Below, piece after piece: positions 22,532 to 33,464 of a stretch of 64,000 nucleotides of DNA. The notes beneath the pieces are model-generated. The model made no database searches. It was not told the origin of the DNA and saw only the letters and a list, made by a program, of their open reading frames with translations. How positions within the stretch are numbered: position 1 is the first letter of the stretch; each line of letters starts with the position of its first letter. This DNA comes from Megascapheus bottae (Eukaryota; Chordata; Mammalia; Rodentia; Geomyidae), in assembly GCA_024803745.1 (NCBI GenBank), contig JANJXV010000006.1, positions 46,593,001-46,657,000 on the forward strand. The letters run 5' to 3'. Made by a program: the position numbers and the translations under genes.

Positions 22532-22820
22532 TTTTTTTTTTTAAATGTGGGTCATAGGGCTTGAACTCTGGGCTTGGGTGCTGTCGTTGAGCTCTTCAGC
22601 TCAAGGCTATGCCCTACCCCTGGGCCTGGGTGTTGTCCTTCAGCTCTTCAGCTCAAGGCTATCATCCTACCTCTTGAGCCACAGCTCCACTTCCCATTTT
22701 CTAGTGATTAATTGGAGATAAGAGTCTTCTTTAGTACCTGGGCTGGCTTTGAACTGCAATACTCAGATCTCAGCCTCCTGAGTAGCTAGTATTACAGGTG
22801 TGAGCCACCATGCCTGGCTG
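22532..22820 (-). mobile_element. B1-Geo SINE with internal duplication
   Basis: Antisense. The block 'ggcctgggtgctgtc.ttgagctcttcagctcaaggctat' is present twice (about 22570-22609 and 22624-22663). 'gggttagact' flanks both ends as the likely target duplication. Confidence 0.9.
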
Positions 22821-23224
22821 GGTTAGACTATTTTTGATACAACAGTGAAGAAGCTTCTCTGATATGATGACATTTGAGTAGAAAGCGAAGATTGTGTATT
22901 GTAGGCAAAGGAAAGAACAGGTGCAAGGGCACTGAAGCAGGAAGCACACATTTAGTTTTCTGGAGCAGAGTGAGAAAGGGGGGAGTGGAAGGTGAGTCCA
23001 GACAGATGGGTTACACCTCAGATAGGCCTTTCTGGGCCTTGGTGGACACCTGGTTTGTTTGTTTGTTTTTGTACAACCAAACATTTTCAACCTTTCGCAC
23101 AGGTCACTTAGATCCTATCACTTTTTGCTTGATAGGCTTGAGTTGGTCCAATATCATTTCTTTAGGTAAACACAGCTGCTTTTTTGCTACAATAGTAGCT
23201 AATGCTTAAAAATCACCTTCAACT

Positions 23225-23693
23225 ACAAAAAAAGGTGGTGCATATACACAATGGAATTCTACATAGCTAACCAACTAGATAAAATAATGGCATTCACTGG
23301 AAAGTGGATGAAACTAGAGTGAATCATGTTGGCTGAGAAAAGTCAAGACCAAAGGAACAAAAGGTGCATGGTATCCTTAATATATGGATATTAGATCCAA
23401 ACAGTACATGAGCGATGACTCGGTATTCGGGTACCCAAGGTTATGGACATAGTCTTGGAGATATAAACATAACTGCATAGACATAAAAATCTATGATGGA
23501 ATATATACTCTATAGACATAATGTTAGATAGATTGATATGTATTTATGACATACAAACCCTCAGCTTAATTTTAATTATGTTCTAAAATCTATGTGCCAG
23601 TGATTGCATATAGAGATTCCCTTCTTGAATTCTTGTTTGTTAAACATGACATTTGAAATATGTTGTAAAAATCAGTGTTAATAAAATTTTTCA
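23225..23693 (+). mobile_element. 5'-truncated L1 (469 bp) with TSD
   Basis: Sense. It begins in the ORF2 C-terminal region ('acacaatggaattctaca', the usual HNGI/MEYY position) and runs through the 3'UTR to AATAAA. A 17-base target duplication (aaaaatcaccttcaact, one mismatch) lies at 23208-23224 and 23694-23710. Confidence 0.85.
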
Positions 23694-24189
23694 AAAAACC
23701 ACCTTCAACTTATAGCTTTTCCAGTGCCTATATAAAGCATGTCATCTACAATTATAGAATCAAAATTATTAGTGACATTCACATTTGACTAATCATTACA
23801 GGGAACAAATGTTGTGGAGGAGAAAGAAGGTTTGTAAGTGGATTTTGTTATCAGTACAGAGCACTCTGTTTCCATATATCTATTTATGGGGTGTTGTCCA
23901 CTGATTTGCTTACCGAGGTGTTCTGACAAGTGTGTTATTTGAGCCAGCCCTCATCTAAGGTCAGTGGAAAGAGCTGGGGATGGGAGAGCTGCCCAACTCT
24001 TCAGGATGCCAGAGGCTGAAGGAAGGGAATATAAAACAGAGGCCTTTCTAACTTATAAACTTATAAGTTAATATGTTAGATGATACACAAGTACATATAT
24101 AAATGTATTAACTAAAATAAGGTAGATTCAAGGGAGAACTCAAATAGTGCAAATCCTTAGGCAAAGTCCAAGCTCAACAAAATAAAAGC

Positions 24190-24431
24190 AAGCAGGTACT
24201 CAAAAGGGGATGGGTGGGGTCAAGGGGAAAGGGATAGATGAATGAAGAGAATAGAGGGAGAATACATCAAGAATTTAATGTATGTCCTACAAAATCAAGA
24301 GTGAGAGAAGGTGTGGGTAGGATGGAATAGGGGAGTATGTGGAAAGGGGTAACATTTATGAAGATGCATTGTGTTCATAAACTGCTTTGTTAAACAGCAA
24401 CTCCTTTGTACAACTAAAGATAATAAAATAA
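24190..24431 (+). mobile_element. L1 3'UTR fragment
   Basis: Sense: G-rich tract, 'gtgtgggtaggatggaataggggag...', 'cattgtgttcataaactgc...ctttgtacaactaaagataataaaata'. Same type as 45785-45945. Confidence 0.7.
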
Positions 24432-24902
24432 TTAGAACAAGAAAAATAACAGCATCAATGAAACTTAGAGGCATTTTGTGTGAGAAACTGAAGTGATATT
24501 CAGATGTCAGCTCCATGGTTATTACATGCCCCAAATAAGAACTTTGAGTCCATAGAGGGGAATACTAGAATAGTTGGAATTACTATTTCTTCTTTAAAGC
24601 AGTGAACCTACTATCAGTATAAAACATACTGGTAGAACTAAAAAGGAAAGTCTTATGAATCATGGCTGTTCTGAAAAAAAAAAAAAGAAACTCATGGTTG
24701 TCTTTATTTAGACATAGTCAATTTCCCTTTCCTATCAAGAAACTTAAAAAACAGGATACAAGAGGCTAGTTATAATTTGTACATGAAAACAGTTATTCAG
24801 CCACATGTGGAATTTAAAAATTTTAATAGCTACATTAAAAAATTAATAGATCACATTTATGTTTAATAATGTATTTAATTCAATAGCCAAAGTACTATTG
24901 AA
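24432..24902. other. Unassigned intron
   Basis: AT-rich; nothing recognised. Confidence 0.4.
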
Positions 24903-25155
24903 CCTGGTGCAGTGGCATACGCCTGTAATCCTAGCTACTCAGGAGGCTGAGATCTGGTTCAAAGCCAGCTCAAGCACTAAAGTCCGTGAGACTCTTATCT
25001 CCAATTAAGCACTAGGAAAGTGGAAGTGGGGCTGTGGCTCAGGTGGTAGGGTGGTAGCCTTGAGCTGAAGAGCTCAGGGACAGTGCCCAGGCCCAGAATT
25101 CAAGCCTCTTGGGACAGCACCCAGACCCAGAGTTCAAGTCCCATGACCGATAGAA
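24903..25155 (+). mobile_element. B1-Geo SINE with duplicated tail
   Basis: Sense, full length. The last 33 or so bases of the Geo part ('ggacagtgcccaggcccagaattcaag' and 'ggacagcacccagacccagagttcaag') are present twice in tandem. Confidence 0.92.
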
Positions 25156-25159
25156 ATTG

Positions 25160-26179
25160 AATTGAAATTTGATGCATATTTTATATTTACAGTGTCTATC
25201 AATTTGCCTGCCTACCCAAGCCACTTGCCACAGGTAGCTAATGTACTGTCCAGCAAACCCAATGATCTAAAAATCTGTTAGCTTCAATGGAATTGGTAGA
25301 GGTGTTTCACTGGCAATGATTGTTATATGTGCTAGGTTTTAGGAAGGTAAAAACATTTGGCTGACACAGTGGTTCCTCTCAAGGAGCTCACAGTCTGGTA
25401 AAAGGAGCACTTGAGTTCAGAATAATGACACTAAGCAAAGCCATTTTTCCTGAAACGTTAGAAAAGTTTTATACAATACACCGTCTCTGGGAAGGAAGGT
25501 ATTTGGGGCACAGTATGTAGTTCCATATTCCATAAGTTCTTGGTTCAATCACTTGAGATGCCAATTCCTACCCTGTCTAAACCCACATTTTTTTTTCATC
25601 CAGAATCACTCAGAATTTTCTAGGTTACGAATATGTGTTTTGATTGGATAAGTGATAATAGGCATGAAGTTGCCTAGACTTTCTCCACAAAGTAGACTTA
25701 GTGGGAATGTTGAACTCAGATCAGATCAAATTTGAGTGGATGTTGGTGACTCACTTCTAGAGATTGATCATGTCCAGGGACTGTGGAAATAGAGTGGCTC
25801 GAAGAGGAGCGATAAGTCTTGAAGGATTGTTCAATTACGATGCCTGCAGATTTCATTCCCACCTTCTGTAGTTGATCCACATCATAGATGGAGGGATAAG
25901 AGGAGGCTTTGCTTTTTGTCCAGAGAAAAGTCCTCTATTAAGGCAAACTAGTCTGAGTTCAGTTCCAAAATTCCATATCCTAATCTGGTAAAGTCCAAGA
26001 TATGTGGAGGATTAATTGACACCACTGTTCAGTCTCCCAGGCTCTCATGCTCAAAAGTCCACTTACACAGCTATTATTGTGTTTTCTTTACCTGGTTATG
26101 TTTTTCTTTAGAAAAAAATCCATGTGCTAAACATTCACTTACAGTACACCATAAATAAATGCATTTTTAGTTGCCTACT
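25160..26179. other. Unassigned intron, about 1 kb
   Basis: No SINE or L1 recognised. 25320-25450 has the feel of an ancient mammalian repeat ('gttcctctcaaggagctcacagtctggta'), but I cannot name it. Confidence 0.4.
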
Positions 26180-26195
26180 AAAAATGAAGAGTATG

Positions 26196-26390
26196 GGCCG
26201 GAAGTTTGGCCTCGTGGTAGAGTGCCTGCCTAGCATGCAAGAAGACCCAGGTTTGATTCCTCGGTACCACATACATAGAAAAAGGCTGGAAGTGGTGCTG
26301 TGGCTCAAGTGGCAGAGTGCTAGGCTTGAGAAAAGCCCAAGAACAGTGCTCAGGCCCTGAGCTCAAGCCCAGGACTGGCAAAAAACAAAA
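26196..26390 (+). mobile_element. IDL-Geo SINE with 16-bp TSD
   Basis: Sense, full length. Perfect target duplication aaaaatgaagagtatg at 26180-26195 and 26391-26406. The B box reads GGTTTGATTCC. Confidence 0.95.
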
Positions 26391-26878
26391 AAAAATGAAG
26401 AGTATGTTCACCACAAACTCCCTGTTAATGGCCAGTTTCATTAGGATACTTTAAAATATTGATTTTAATACAATTGACAAAAAGAAAATGCTCATTACTG
26501 GACGTATATAACTGTACCCCCTCTTGTGTATCACCTTTATAAAAACTGAAAATAAATAAGATTGATTTCTTCCATTTTCAGGGAGTATATATAGTAAGCA
26601 AACAGGCTTACTCATCCAACAGATATTTACTATGGACTTATGGTCAGGCAATCTAACAAATGAACAAAACAGGTAAAGTTCCTGATCTATCTACTTCAGC
26701 CTTTATGTAGGGGAGATGTTAAAACAAATGATTTTACAAGTTATTGAAAAGGCCAATGCATGATAATATGTATTGGTCCTAAGGAGCTGGCCCTTTAAAT
26801 TCTGGTCCCAGGAGCCTCTTTATTCATTACCTGAAAACTCTGGGTCCTTCTGCCCAGCCCCAAGGTGAAATGTTTTCT

Positions 26879-27036
26879 GTAGGTGCTGATGACTCATGCC
26901 TGTAATCCTATAGCTACTCAAGAAACTGAGATCTGAGGATCACAGTTCAAAACCAGAAAGCCCATGAAACCTTTATCTTCAAATCACTACCCAAAAACCA
27001 GAAGTAGAGCTGTGGTTCAAGTGGTAGAGCACAGAA
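26879..27036 (+). mobile_element. Old B1-Geo SINE
   Basis: Sense, 3'-truncated: 'gatgactcatgcctgtaatcctatagctactc' to 'gtggttcaagtggtagagcac'. Confidence 0.75.
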
Positions 27037-27184
27037 ACAAAACCAACATCTACGTGTGCACTGTGGTGTAGTTGGATCTAGGGAGAAGACTAGTTGCTGA
27101 CACTTAGCCCAACCTTTTCATGTCTTGGAGGAGCGATAGAGGCCTAGGGAAGGGCAAATAATGAGCACAAACTCAAGAAACAAC

Positions 27185-27375
27185 TAATCCATTCCAAGCA
27201 CTGTTGCTTCTAAGTCTGCTATTTTAAAACCACAATCCAAGCATTGCTTTCATCCTCATTTTATGTAAGAGAAAATGGAGGCTTTTCAATATTGAGTAAT
27301 ATTAGCTAAATTTCCATAGCTGGTAGGTGTATTAGCTAGATTCAAACCTGAGCTGGTGGCAAGATCTGTCCTAGA
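27185..27375 (-). mobile_element. MIR relic
   Basis: Antisense: 'cctcattttatgtaagagaaaatggaggctttt...taaatttccatagctggtaggtg...attcaaacctgagct'. Confidence 0.65.
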
Positions 27376-27494
27376 ACTCTTATGTAATGTTTAGTGCGCA
27401 TCTCAAAACTCTCTCTCTATATATATATGATGTTGCATATAGATATATACAACATATACAGTATATAATAAACAGTCTCCTGTTCTTTTCCTTT

Positions 27495-27600
27495 TTGAGG
27501 TACAATCTTTCTTTGTATCCCAGGCTGTCTTGGCTTCAGATTTTCCTACCTCAGCCTCATGAGTATGAGAATTACAGGTGTGTGCACTTCCGTGCCCACA
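27495..27600 (-). mobile_element. B1 SINE
   Basis: Antisense: 'tttgtatcccaggctgtcttggcttcag...cctcagcctcatgagtatgagaattacaggtgtg'. Confidence 0.75.
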
Positions 27601-27609
27601 TTAGACAAC

Positions 27610-27855
27610 TGTTCTTTCCTTTTCTTGTTCCTCCTCCTTCCTCCTCTTCTTCTTCCTCTTTCTCCTCCTCTTCCTCTTCCACCTTCCTTTCCTTCTCCTT
27701 CTTCTTTTTCTTTTAGTAGAACTAAGGACCTTGCTAGACAGGCATTCTGATACTTGAACCATGGTCCCAGACCTTTTTGACCTTTTAGAGCCTTGCATTG
27801 ATGCCTAGGCTTGCTGGGATTATTTATGCTCCCCACATCTCTGACATGAGCCATT
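27610..27855 (-). repeat. Polypyrimidine tract with degenerate ID/B1 pieces
   Basis: CTTCCT-type interrupted pyrimidine run (27610-27714). It is followed by antisense ID-like ('gctagacaggcattctgatacttgaaccatgg') and B1-like ('gcttgctgggattatt') pieces. Confidence 0.7.
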
Positions 27856-27884
27856 TACTATTTATTGTGTCTTGCTTCACGTCT

Positions 27885-27998
27885 TTTTTTTTTTTTTTTG
27901 GTTGTGGGGCTTGAATTTTGGGCCTGAGTGCTGTCTCTGAGCTCTTCAGCGCAAGGTTAACACTCTACCACTTTCAAGCACAGTGCCTCTTCCACATT
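27885..27998 (-). mobile_element. Geo part of a B1-Geo SINE
   Basis: Antisense poly-T plus 'gttgtggggcttgaattttgggcctgagtgctgtctctgagctcttcagc'. It stops before the B1 part. Confidence 0.8.
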
Positions 27999-28057
27999 TG
28001 TTGTTTTTGTTAGTAAGTAATATACTCCTTTTCATATTTGGGCAAAATTTTACTAAT

Positions 28058-28058
28058 T

Positions 28059-28105
<47 letters not shown>
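28058..28105. repeat. (TA)n microsatellite
   Basis: About 24 TA units with one CA interruption, occupying the tail position of the IDL-Geo element that follows directly. Confidence 0.95.
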
Positions 28106-28107
<2 letters not shown>

Positions 28108-28290
28108 CCAGTCCTGGCTTGAACTCAGGTCCTGAGCACTGTCCTTGGGCTTTCTCAAGGCTAGATCTCTACCACTTGAGCCACAGAACCATTTCCAGCT
28201 TTTTTCTATGTATGTGGTACCGAGGAGTCAAACTGGGGTCTCTGTGAATGCTAGGCAAGCATTCTACCACTAGGTCAAACTCCCAGCCCA
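28106..28290 (-). mobile_element. IDL-Geo SINE
   Basis: Antisense, near full length, joined without spacer to (TA)n in place of poly-T. Confidence 0.92.
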
Positions 28291-28835
28291 AAATTTTGCT
28301 ATTTTAAAAAATAGTGGTCCAACTTACTTTGAACTTTCAAAAAAGTTAGCATAAAAAACCTTGCCAATCTATGTAGTAGCTAATTCTGCTCAGCACTTTA
28401 GCTATATTAAGTTTCCTGGTGTGTAATAGAGACAGTAGATCTTATGTTTAAAAATAGATGTTAGGCAATCCAGTGATTGCATTTCCATAAGGTCAAAGAT
28501 AGCAACATCAAAACCACTCCTCTACATACTCTGTAGGGTCACATGACATATACTTAATACTATTTACCACAGTATCTGTTGTATTCTGATATTTAATTTC
28601 AGAGAATTTAGATTCATCTTAGAATGATGAACTTCGATGTTTTCAAATCTAGAGGAGATTGATACAATAGTCTTGGTCTTCTATAGAGTGTTAGGATCTC
28701 TATGGGCTTCAATAAATTATCTCTTTATCTAGTACCAGTTGGAACATAAACCCTGCTAGGCTATATTACTAGTTAGTATGGAGAGGATCTAGATAACGGC
28801 TGTGTCTCGTTCTAGCTTTGTGATGTATGGCTCCA
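28291..28835. other. Unassigned intron
   Basis: Nothing recognised. Confidence 0.4.
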
Positions 28836-29303
28836 TGTGCTTTTGTTGTGGTGTGCAGTGGTTCTCCCCAACTTAGCCAATGCCCAGCTGTGTCAGCTCA
28901 CCTGCCATCACCACTGTTCACTGTACTCCAGCAGTGCTGGCTTCTTTCCTAGCCTCCAGCAGGCTCATCCGGGCTTTTGTATTTGCTGTGTATTCTGCCT
29001 AGAATGCTGCCATTCCAGAACACGTGAATTTCTTCAAAAGGCTTTCTTCCACCTTCCTGCCTAACAGCTGAGTTCTCTAGCTGTGTGTCATGGTCACAGC
29101 AGGCACTGTTTTATGTTGCAGTTGGCAGTTCTATCACCGTCTGAAAGGCATTTTGGGTTTATTTATTGTTTATTACTAACACCAGAATGTAAGCTCTCTG
29201 AGGGTAGCAGCCTGGCTTCTCCTCTTGTGTGCAATTTCTGCAAGTAGATATCAATGTCTCCTACACTGTACTATTGGTGCTTAAGAAATGATGGTTGAAT
29301 GAC
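28836..29303 (+). mobile_element. L2 3'-end relic
   Basis: Sense. Its last part 'caccagaatgtaagctctctgagggtagcagcctggcttc...tattggtgcttaagaaatgatggttgaatga' follows the LINE-2 3' end pattern. The upstream portion (to about 28836) is assigned less surely. Confidence 0.7.
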
Positions 29304-29304
29304 T

Positions 29305-30290
29305 ATAACATTTCATCACCAGAATCTCAGCTCCTTTGTCTGATTAAAACTCGTACTGCCGTCATCTGACTGTTGACATAAAGAGCATGGGGAATGAGAA
29401 CTGCTGAGTGATCACTGGATTTGGCAGGACCGAAGTCAATGGGGGGAGATTACTAGTTTGCAGAACTACAAGCCTCTGAAAGAGTCAGCAGTTTGAGCCT
29501 ATCAGTACCCACTTTGGATTGGAATTACTTTGAACCGACCTTTCTAACTATAGAACCTGGATCCTATCTTGGGAGAAAAGGCTTTTAGAAAGGGGACTAG
29601 GGTGCTTTGAAGAGGAGTGAGTAGACATACAAAGAAGACTGGGAGTGTCTGTGTGCCAGTCGTGGGATTTGAACTCTGGGCTTGTGTGTGGTGATAATGG
29701 CATTCTTATTTCTTAAAAAAAAGAAGGAGAGAGGAATAACAAATACAAAGTTAGCTGTATTTGCATAGAAGCAGAAATTGCTTGACAATCAAAGATTTGT
29801 TTAAATCAATTGGCTGATAGAACGTAGGGTTCCCATTTCATTTACATACTTGACTTTCTGGAAGAAAGTGCTGGCAGAGTTCTTGGATATCAGCCTAGAC
29901 TGTCAGAAGGGTGAAGGTAATGCAGCCCCATGGCTGTGACAAGGTCAGGAGAGAAGAGCACTATTGGCTTTAGAAAATCAGGGTCTTGTCATTTTGAATA
30001 ACTTAGGAGCATCATTGGCCTACTTTAGCTTTGAGGAAAAATGACAAGAAATGGCAGCCAGTTCTTAGAATTTTCTGTTTCTTTCTGCTCCAGTTCCTAC
30101 TTACTGTTCAACCTGCCAGAGTTTCTCCTTGTCAATCCTAGAAGATTCTTTTGGCTGAGTGTGTGAACTTTAGCAGTTCAGAGTAATGAATTTAGAAACT
30201 TGGGCTTTAGGAATATTCTGCCACGGAACAGATTACAATTTGCCAATAAAATTCTGTTATTGTTCTCTAGGTAAAGGATGTTTGTCTAGG
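29305..30290. other. Unassigned intron, about 1 kb
   Basis: Nothing recognised; no ORF of interest. Confidence 0.4.
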
Positions 30291-30305
30291 ATTCTAAGGA
30301 TTTTT

Positions 30306-30498
30306 TTTTTTTTTGCCAGTCCTGGGCTTGAGCTCAGGGCCTGAGCACTATCCTTGGACTTTCTCAAGGCTAGAGCTCTACCACTTGAGCCTCAGCACCA
30401 CTTCCAGCTTTTTTCTATATGTGGTACCAAGGAATCGAACCCGGGTCTTCATGCATGCTAGGCAAGCACTTTAACCACTAGGCCAAACTCCCGGCCGG
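30306..30498 (-). mobile_element. IDL-Geo SINE with TSD
   Basis: Antisense, full length, with intact 'ggaatcgaacccgggtc'. Target duplication ttctaaggattttt at 30292-30305 and 30499-30512; the poly-T side is ambiguous by a few bases. Confidence 0.95.
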
Positions 30499-30697
30499 TT
30501 CTAAGGATTTTTATTTTTTATTTTTCAGTTAAGACTTGGGGTTGTGATAGAAGCTAATTGGGGTCAGTTTAAACAGATAATGGTTTGGTAGCTCATAGTC
30601 ATGGAAGAGTGGACAGCAGGAATTTACCTTCATTATTTCTCAGATGACAATACACGTGACCAGAGACTGACAGCTCTGTGTCAGAGAACTTGAATTA

Positions 30698-30803
30698 TTT
30701 GGTTTTGATCTCATTATGAAGTCCATTCAGCTGACCCTGAATGCTGGATCCTGACTCAGCTTCCAAAGTGCTAGGATTACAAGGTTACACCACTGCACCT
30801 GGA
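30698..30803 (-). mobile_element. B1 SINE, diverged
   Basis: Antisense: 'ctcagcttccaaagtgctaggattacaaggttacaccactgcacctgg'. Confidence 0.7.
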
Positions 30804-30896
30804 TGAAAACTGAGTTTTACATAGCTAGGAATGACTCCTCAAGCCATAACTCAAAACTAGTCCAATAAATTACTCTCTAACCCAATTATAACAGAC

Positions 30897-31370
30897 ACGC
30901 TAATTTAAATTTTTTGATGAGCACAAGAAAACATGCTTAAGATCATTAGCCATCAGGGAAATACAAATTAAAACAACAAGATACTTCTTCACGCCATTTA
31001 TAATAGCACTAATTAAAAAGACAGTGTTGGAGCGGGTGTGAGAAATTAAAATCTTCATCCAGTGTTGGTGGAAATATACAATGATGCAGCCATTTCAGAC
31101 AACTCTGGCAGTTCTTCAGTTAAACAAAGGGCTATGACAAGTGACATAACAATTCTGCTTCTAGATATAGACTCAAGACAACAAAAGGCATTGCCCGTCT
31201 AAAAACTTGTACATGAATCCTTATAACACCATGATTCATAATAGGCAATAGGTAGAAACAGCTTATTACTGGTGATTAGATAAAGAAAAATATAGTGTAT
31301 ACAATGTAGCATTATTTGATCACAAATGAGAATGAAGTACTAATACATGGGACAATGTGGATGAGCCTTG
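30897..31370 (+). mobile_element. Ancient L1 (L1M-type) 3' region, left part
   Basis: Sense ORF2 C-terminal and 3' sequence: 'gatcattagccatcagggaaatacaaattaaaac...aacttgtacatgaatccttataac...gattcataataggcaat...gacaatgtggatgagccttgaaaac'. The pattern is mammal-wide L1MA/L1MB. It is split by an IDL-Geo SINE and continues at 31587. Confidence 0.8.
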
Positions 31371-31385
31371 AAAACAGTAGATGAG

Positions 31386-31586
31386 GGCCGGGAGTTTGGC
31401 CTAGTGGTTAAAGTGCTTGCCTAGCATGCACGAGGACCCAGGTTCGATTCCTTGGTACCACATATATAGAAAAAAACCAGAAATGGTGCTAAGGCTCAAG
31501 TGGAAGAGCTCTAGCCATAAGAAAGTCCAAGGACAGTGCTCAGGCCCTGAGCTCAAGCCCAGGACTGGCAAAAAAAAAAAAAAAAA
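31386..31586 (+). mobile_element. IDL-Geo SINE nested in an old L1
   Basis: Sense, full length. 'gaaaacagtagatga' (31371-31385) and 'gaaaacagtaggtga' (31587-31601) form a target duplication with one mismatch and interrupt the L1 exactly. Confidence 0.95.
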
Positions 31587-31712
31587 GAAAACAGTAGGTG
31601 AAGTGAGTCCATTTTATATGAAGTTTCCAGAATAAGTGAAACCATGGAGACAGAAAGTAGATTCATATGGGAAGGAAGTGAGGAGAGGGCTGGGAGGGTC
31701 ATGGAGGGGGAC
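31587..31712 (+). mobile_element. Ancient L1 3' region, right part
   Basis: Continuation: 'gtgagtccattttatatgaagtttccagaataagtgaaaccatggagacagaaagtagattcatatggg' ending in a G-rich tract. Confidence 0.8.
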
Positions 31713-31716
31713 ATAG

Positions 31717-31856
31717 AATTTCCTTTCCTTTCCTTTCCTTTCCTTTCCTTTCCTTTCCTTTCCTTTCCTTTCCTTTCCTTTCCTTTCCTTTCCTTTCCTT
31801 TCCTTCTTCCTTCCCTTCTTCCTTCCATCCTTCCTTCTTCCTTCCTTCCTTCATTC
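31717..31856. repeat. (TTTCC)n then impure (TTCC)n
   Basis: About 17 pentamer units (31719-31804) followed by TTCC-type repeats, abutting an antisense SINE tail. Confidence 0.97.
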
Positions 31857-31945
31857 CATTGTGGGGCTTGAACTCTGGGCCTGGGTCCTGTCCCTGAGTT
31901 CCTCAGCTCAAGGTTAGTGTTCTACCACTTGAACCACAGTGCCGT
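31857..31945 (-). mobile_element. Geo part of a B1-Geo SINE
   Basis: Antisense: 'ttgtggggcttgaactctgggcctgggtcctgtccctgag...ccacttgaaccacag'. The B1 part is missing. Confidence 0.8.
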
Positions 31946-32214
31946 AGTTACCCCTGGGAAGGTAGCCGCCACAGTCAGTGTCCTGCAGGACTTCCACAGT
32001 GGGGAAATCATACACCTAGCCTGCTCAGTCACCTTAGCTTAGCAGCACAGTGGGGTGGCAGTTGTTCATTGTCATAATGGCCTCGCTCACTGGGACTCGT
32101 GGCTTGCTGACATTGCTGCACGTCAGGAGTATTGGGCTACTTGTTACCGGCCCAGGAAATGATCAAACTTCAAAATATGATGCATCATTTCTACTGCGGG
32201 TATATGGTCTTCCC

Positions 32215-32405
32215 ACCATCACAAAGTTGCTAAGTTGTAAGTTGAGTCATGGATGTTTGAAGACTCGTTCAAATTTTAAACATATTGTTTCCTTGCAGCT
32301 GCCTTATGAAGTCAGCATTTGTCTCCTTGTTTAATGACCTTCAAGATCGGGAAAGGACAGGGAAGTAATTTGTCCACATTCACACAATGTCCCAGTTGGT
32401 GCTAT
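32215..32405 (-). mobile_element. MIR-like relic
   Basis: Weak antisense MIR pattern: 'gccttatgaagtcagcatttgtc...cgggaaaggacagggaagtaatttgtccacattcacac'. Confidence 0.45.
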
Positions 32406-32414
32406 TGTGGCAAA

Positions 32415-32690
32415 TATAAGCAAGCACATTTATTGATCCTAGTCCTGGAGTCTGAAAGTCCAAGATGAGGGTGCTCTAGATTTGGTGTCTGGAGAGATCT
32501 TGTTGAGCCTCACACGAGGAAGGAACAAAAAGGTGGTCTCTTCTCTGAGGTTGCTAACCTCATTTGTGAGGGCTTCATCCTTATGACTCCATCACCTTAA
32601 CCCTCTTGACATTCTCACATTGGTGATCCATGTCCGACTTTTGAATTCCAGGGCATACGTTCAGTTCACAGCACAGAGCTGTGAAGCCAG
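32415..32690 (-). mobile_element. Possible MaLR-type LTR relic
   Basis: 'cctggagtctgaaagtccaagatgagggtg...ggtgtctggagag...catttgtgagggcttcatccttatgactccatcacctta...attctcacattgg' resembles an antisense MaLR LTR from memory. No viral gene is present. Confidence 0.45.
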
Positions 32691-32694
32691 GACT

Positions 32695-33249
32695 TAAACC
32701 CAGGTCCCATTAAGCTGAAAAAATGCCATTTCTCCCACCCCTCTAATGCTGCTTCTATCCTGAGGACACTGCAATGTATACTAAGGTTAAGAGAGATGGT
32801 TTCTTTCTCAAGAAACTCACTGTCATGTAGACATAGTAAATACAATCATAATACAAAGTAGCCTTTAATAGCACTGTGGTGAAGTTGTCACAGAAGTACT
32901 CCAAAGCACAGGAGTCCAGAAAAATCTCAAGTACTGGACTTCATATAAGACCATGTGTTCACAAAGAGCCAGCGTAGTCACACTTGGATTTTTGAAAAAC
33001 AGCTGAGACAGAGCTCACATGATAACTAGTATTGACAAAGGTATGGGTAAGAATGGAACACTATTAATGCTATTAATAGAAAGGCAAGTTAACATAGCTG
33101 TTGGAAATAATTGTATAAATTATTGTATGAATTGTATAAAACATTACTTTGCTTTTGACCTTCAACTTCTACTTCTGAGAAAATAAATGTGCCAAAAGAG
33201 GTATGTGGAAGGATGTTTGTTCCAAGCACTTGTGATTTTTGTGAGGGTT
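32695..33249. other. Unassigned intron
   Basis: Nothing recognised. Confidence 0.4.
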
Positions 33250-33361
33250 TTCTTTTGTTTGTTTTGACACAAGGTCTTGCTACATAGCCCAAGCTTTCAT
33301 GGTTCTTCAACCTCATCTTCCCTAGTGTTGGAATTATAGGTCTATGCCACCATGTTCAGCT
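33250..33361 (-). mobile_element. B1 SINE
   Basis: Antisense: 'gacacaaggtcttgctacatagcccaagctttcatgg...ggaattataggtctatgccaccatg'. Confidence 0.8.
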
Positions 33362-33464
33362 CAGAATTTTCCATTATTATTGCAAAAACTTGGAAGCTAT
33401 CATTTTCAAATTATGGTGTCTCTGTCTTTATTTCTGTCTGTCTTTGTGTCTGTTTGACTTTCTT

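Noticed and set aside
31717..31856. CRISPR-like or satellite array
   Set aside because: Simple pentamer/tetramer microsatellite with no spacers. No repeat-spacer structure exists anywhere in the window.
32415..32690. Endogenous retrovirus with coding regions
   Set aside because: At most a solitary, decayed LTR-like piece. I saw no gag, pol or env-like frame.
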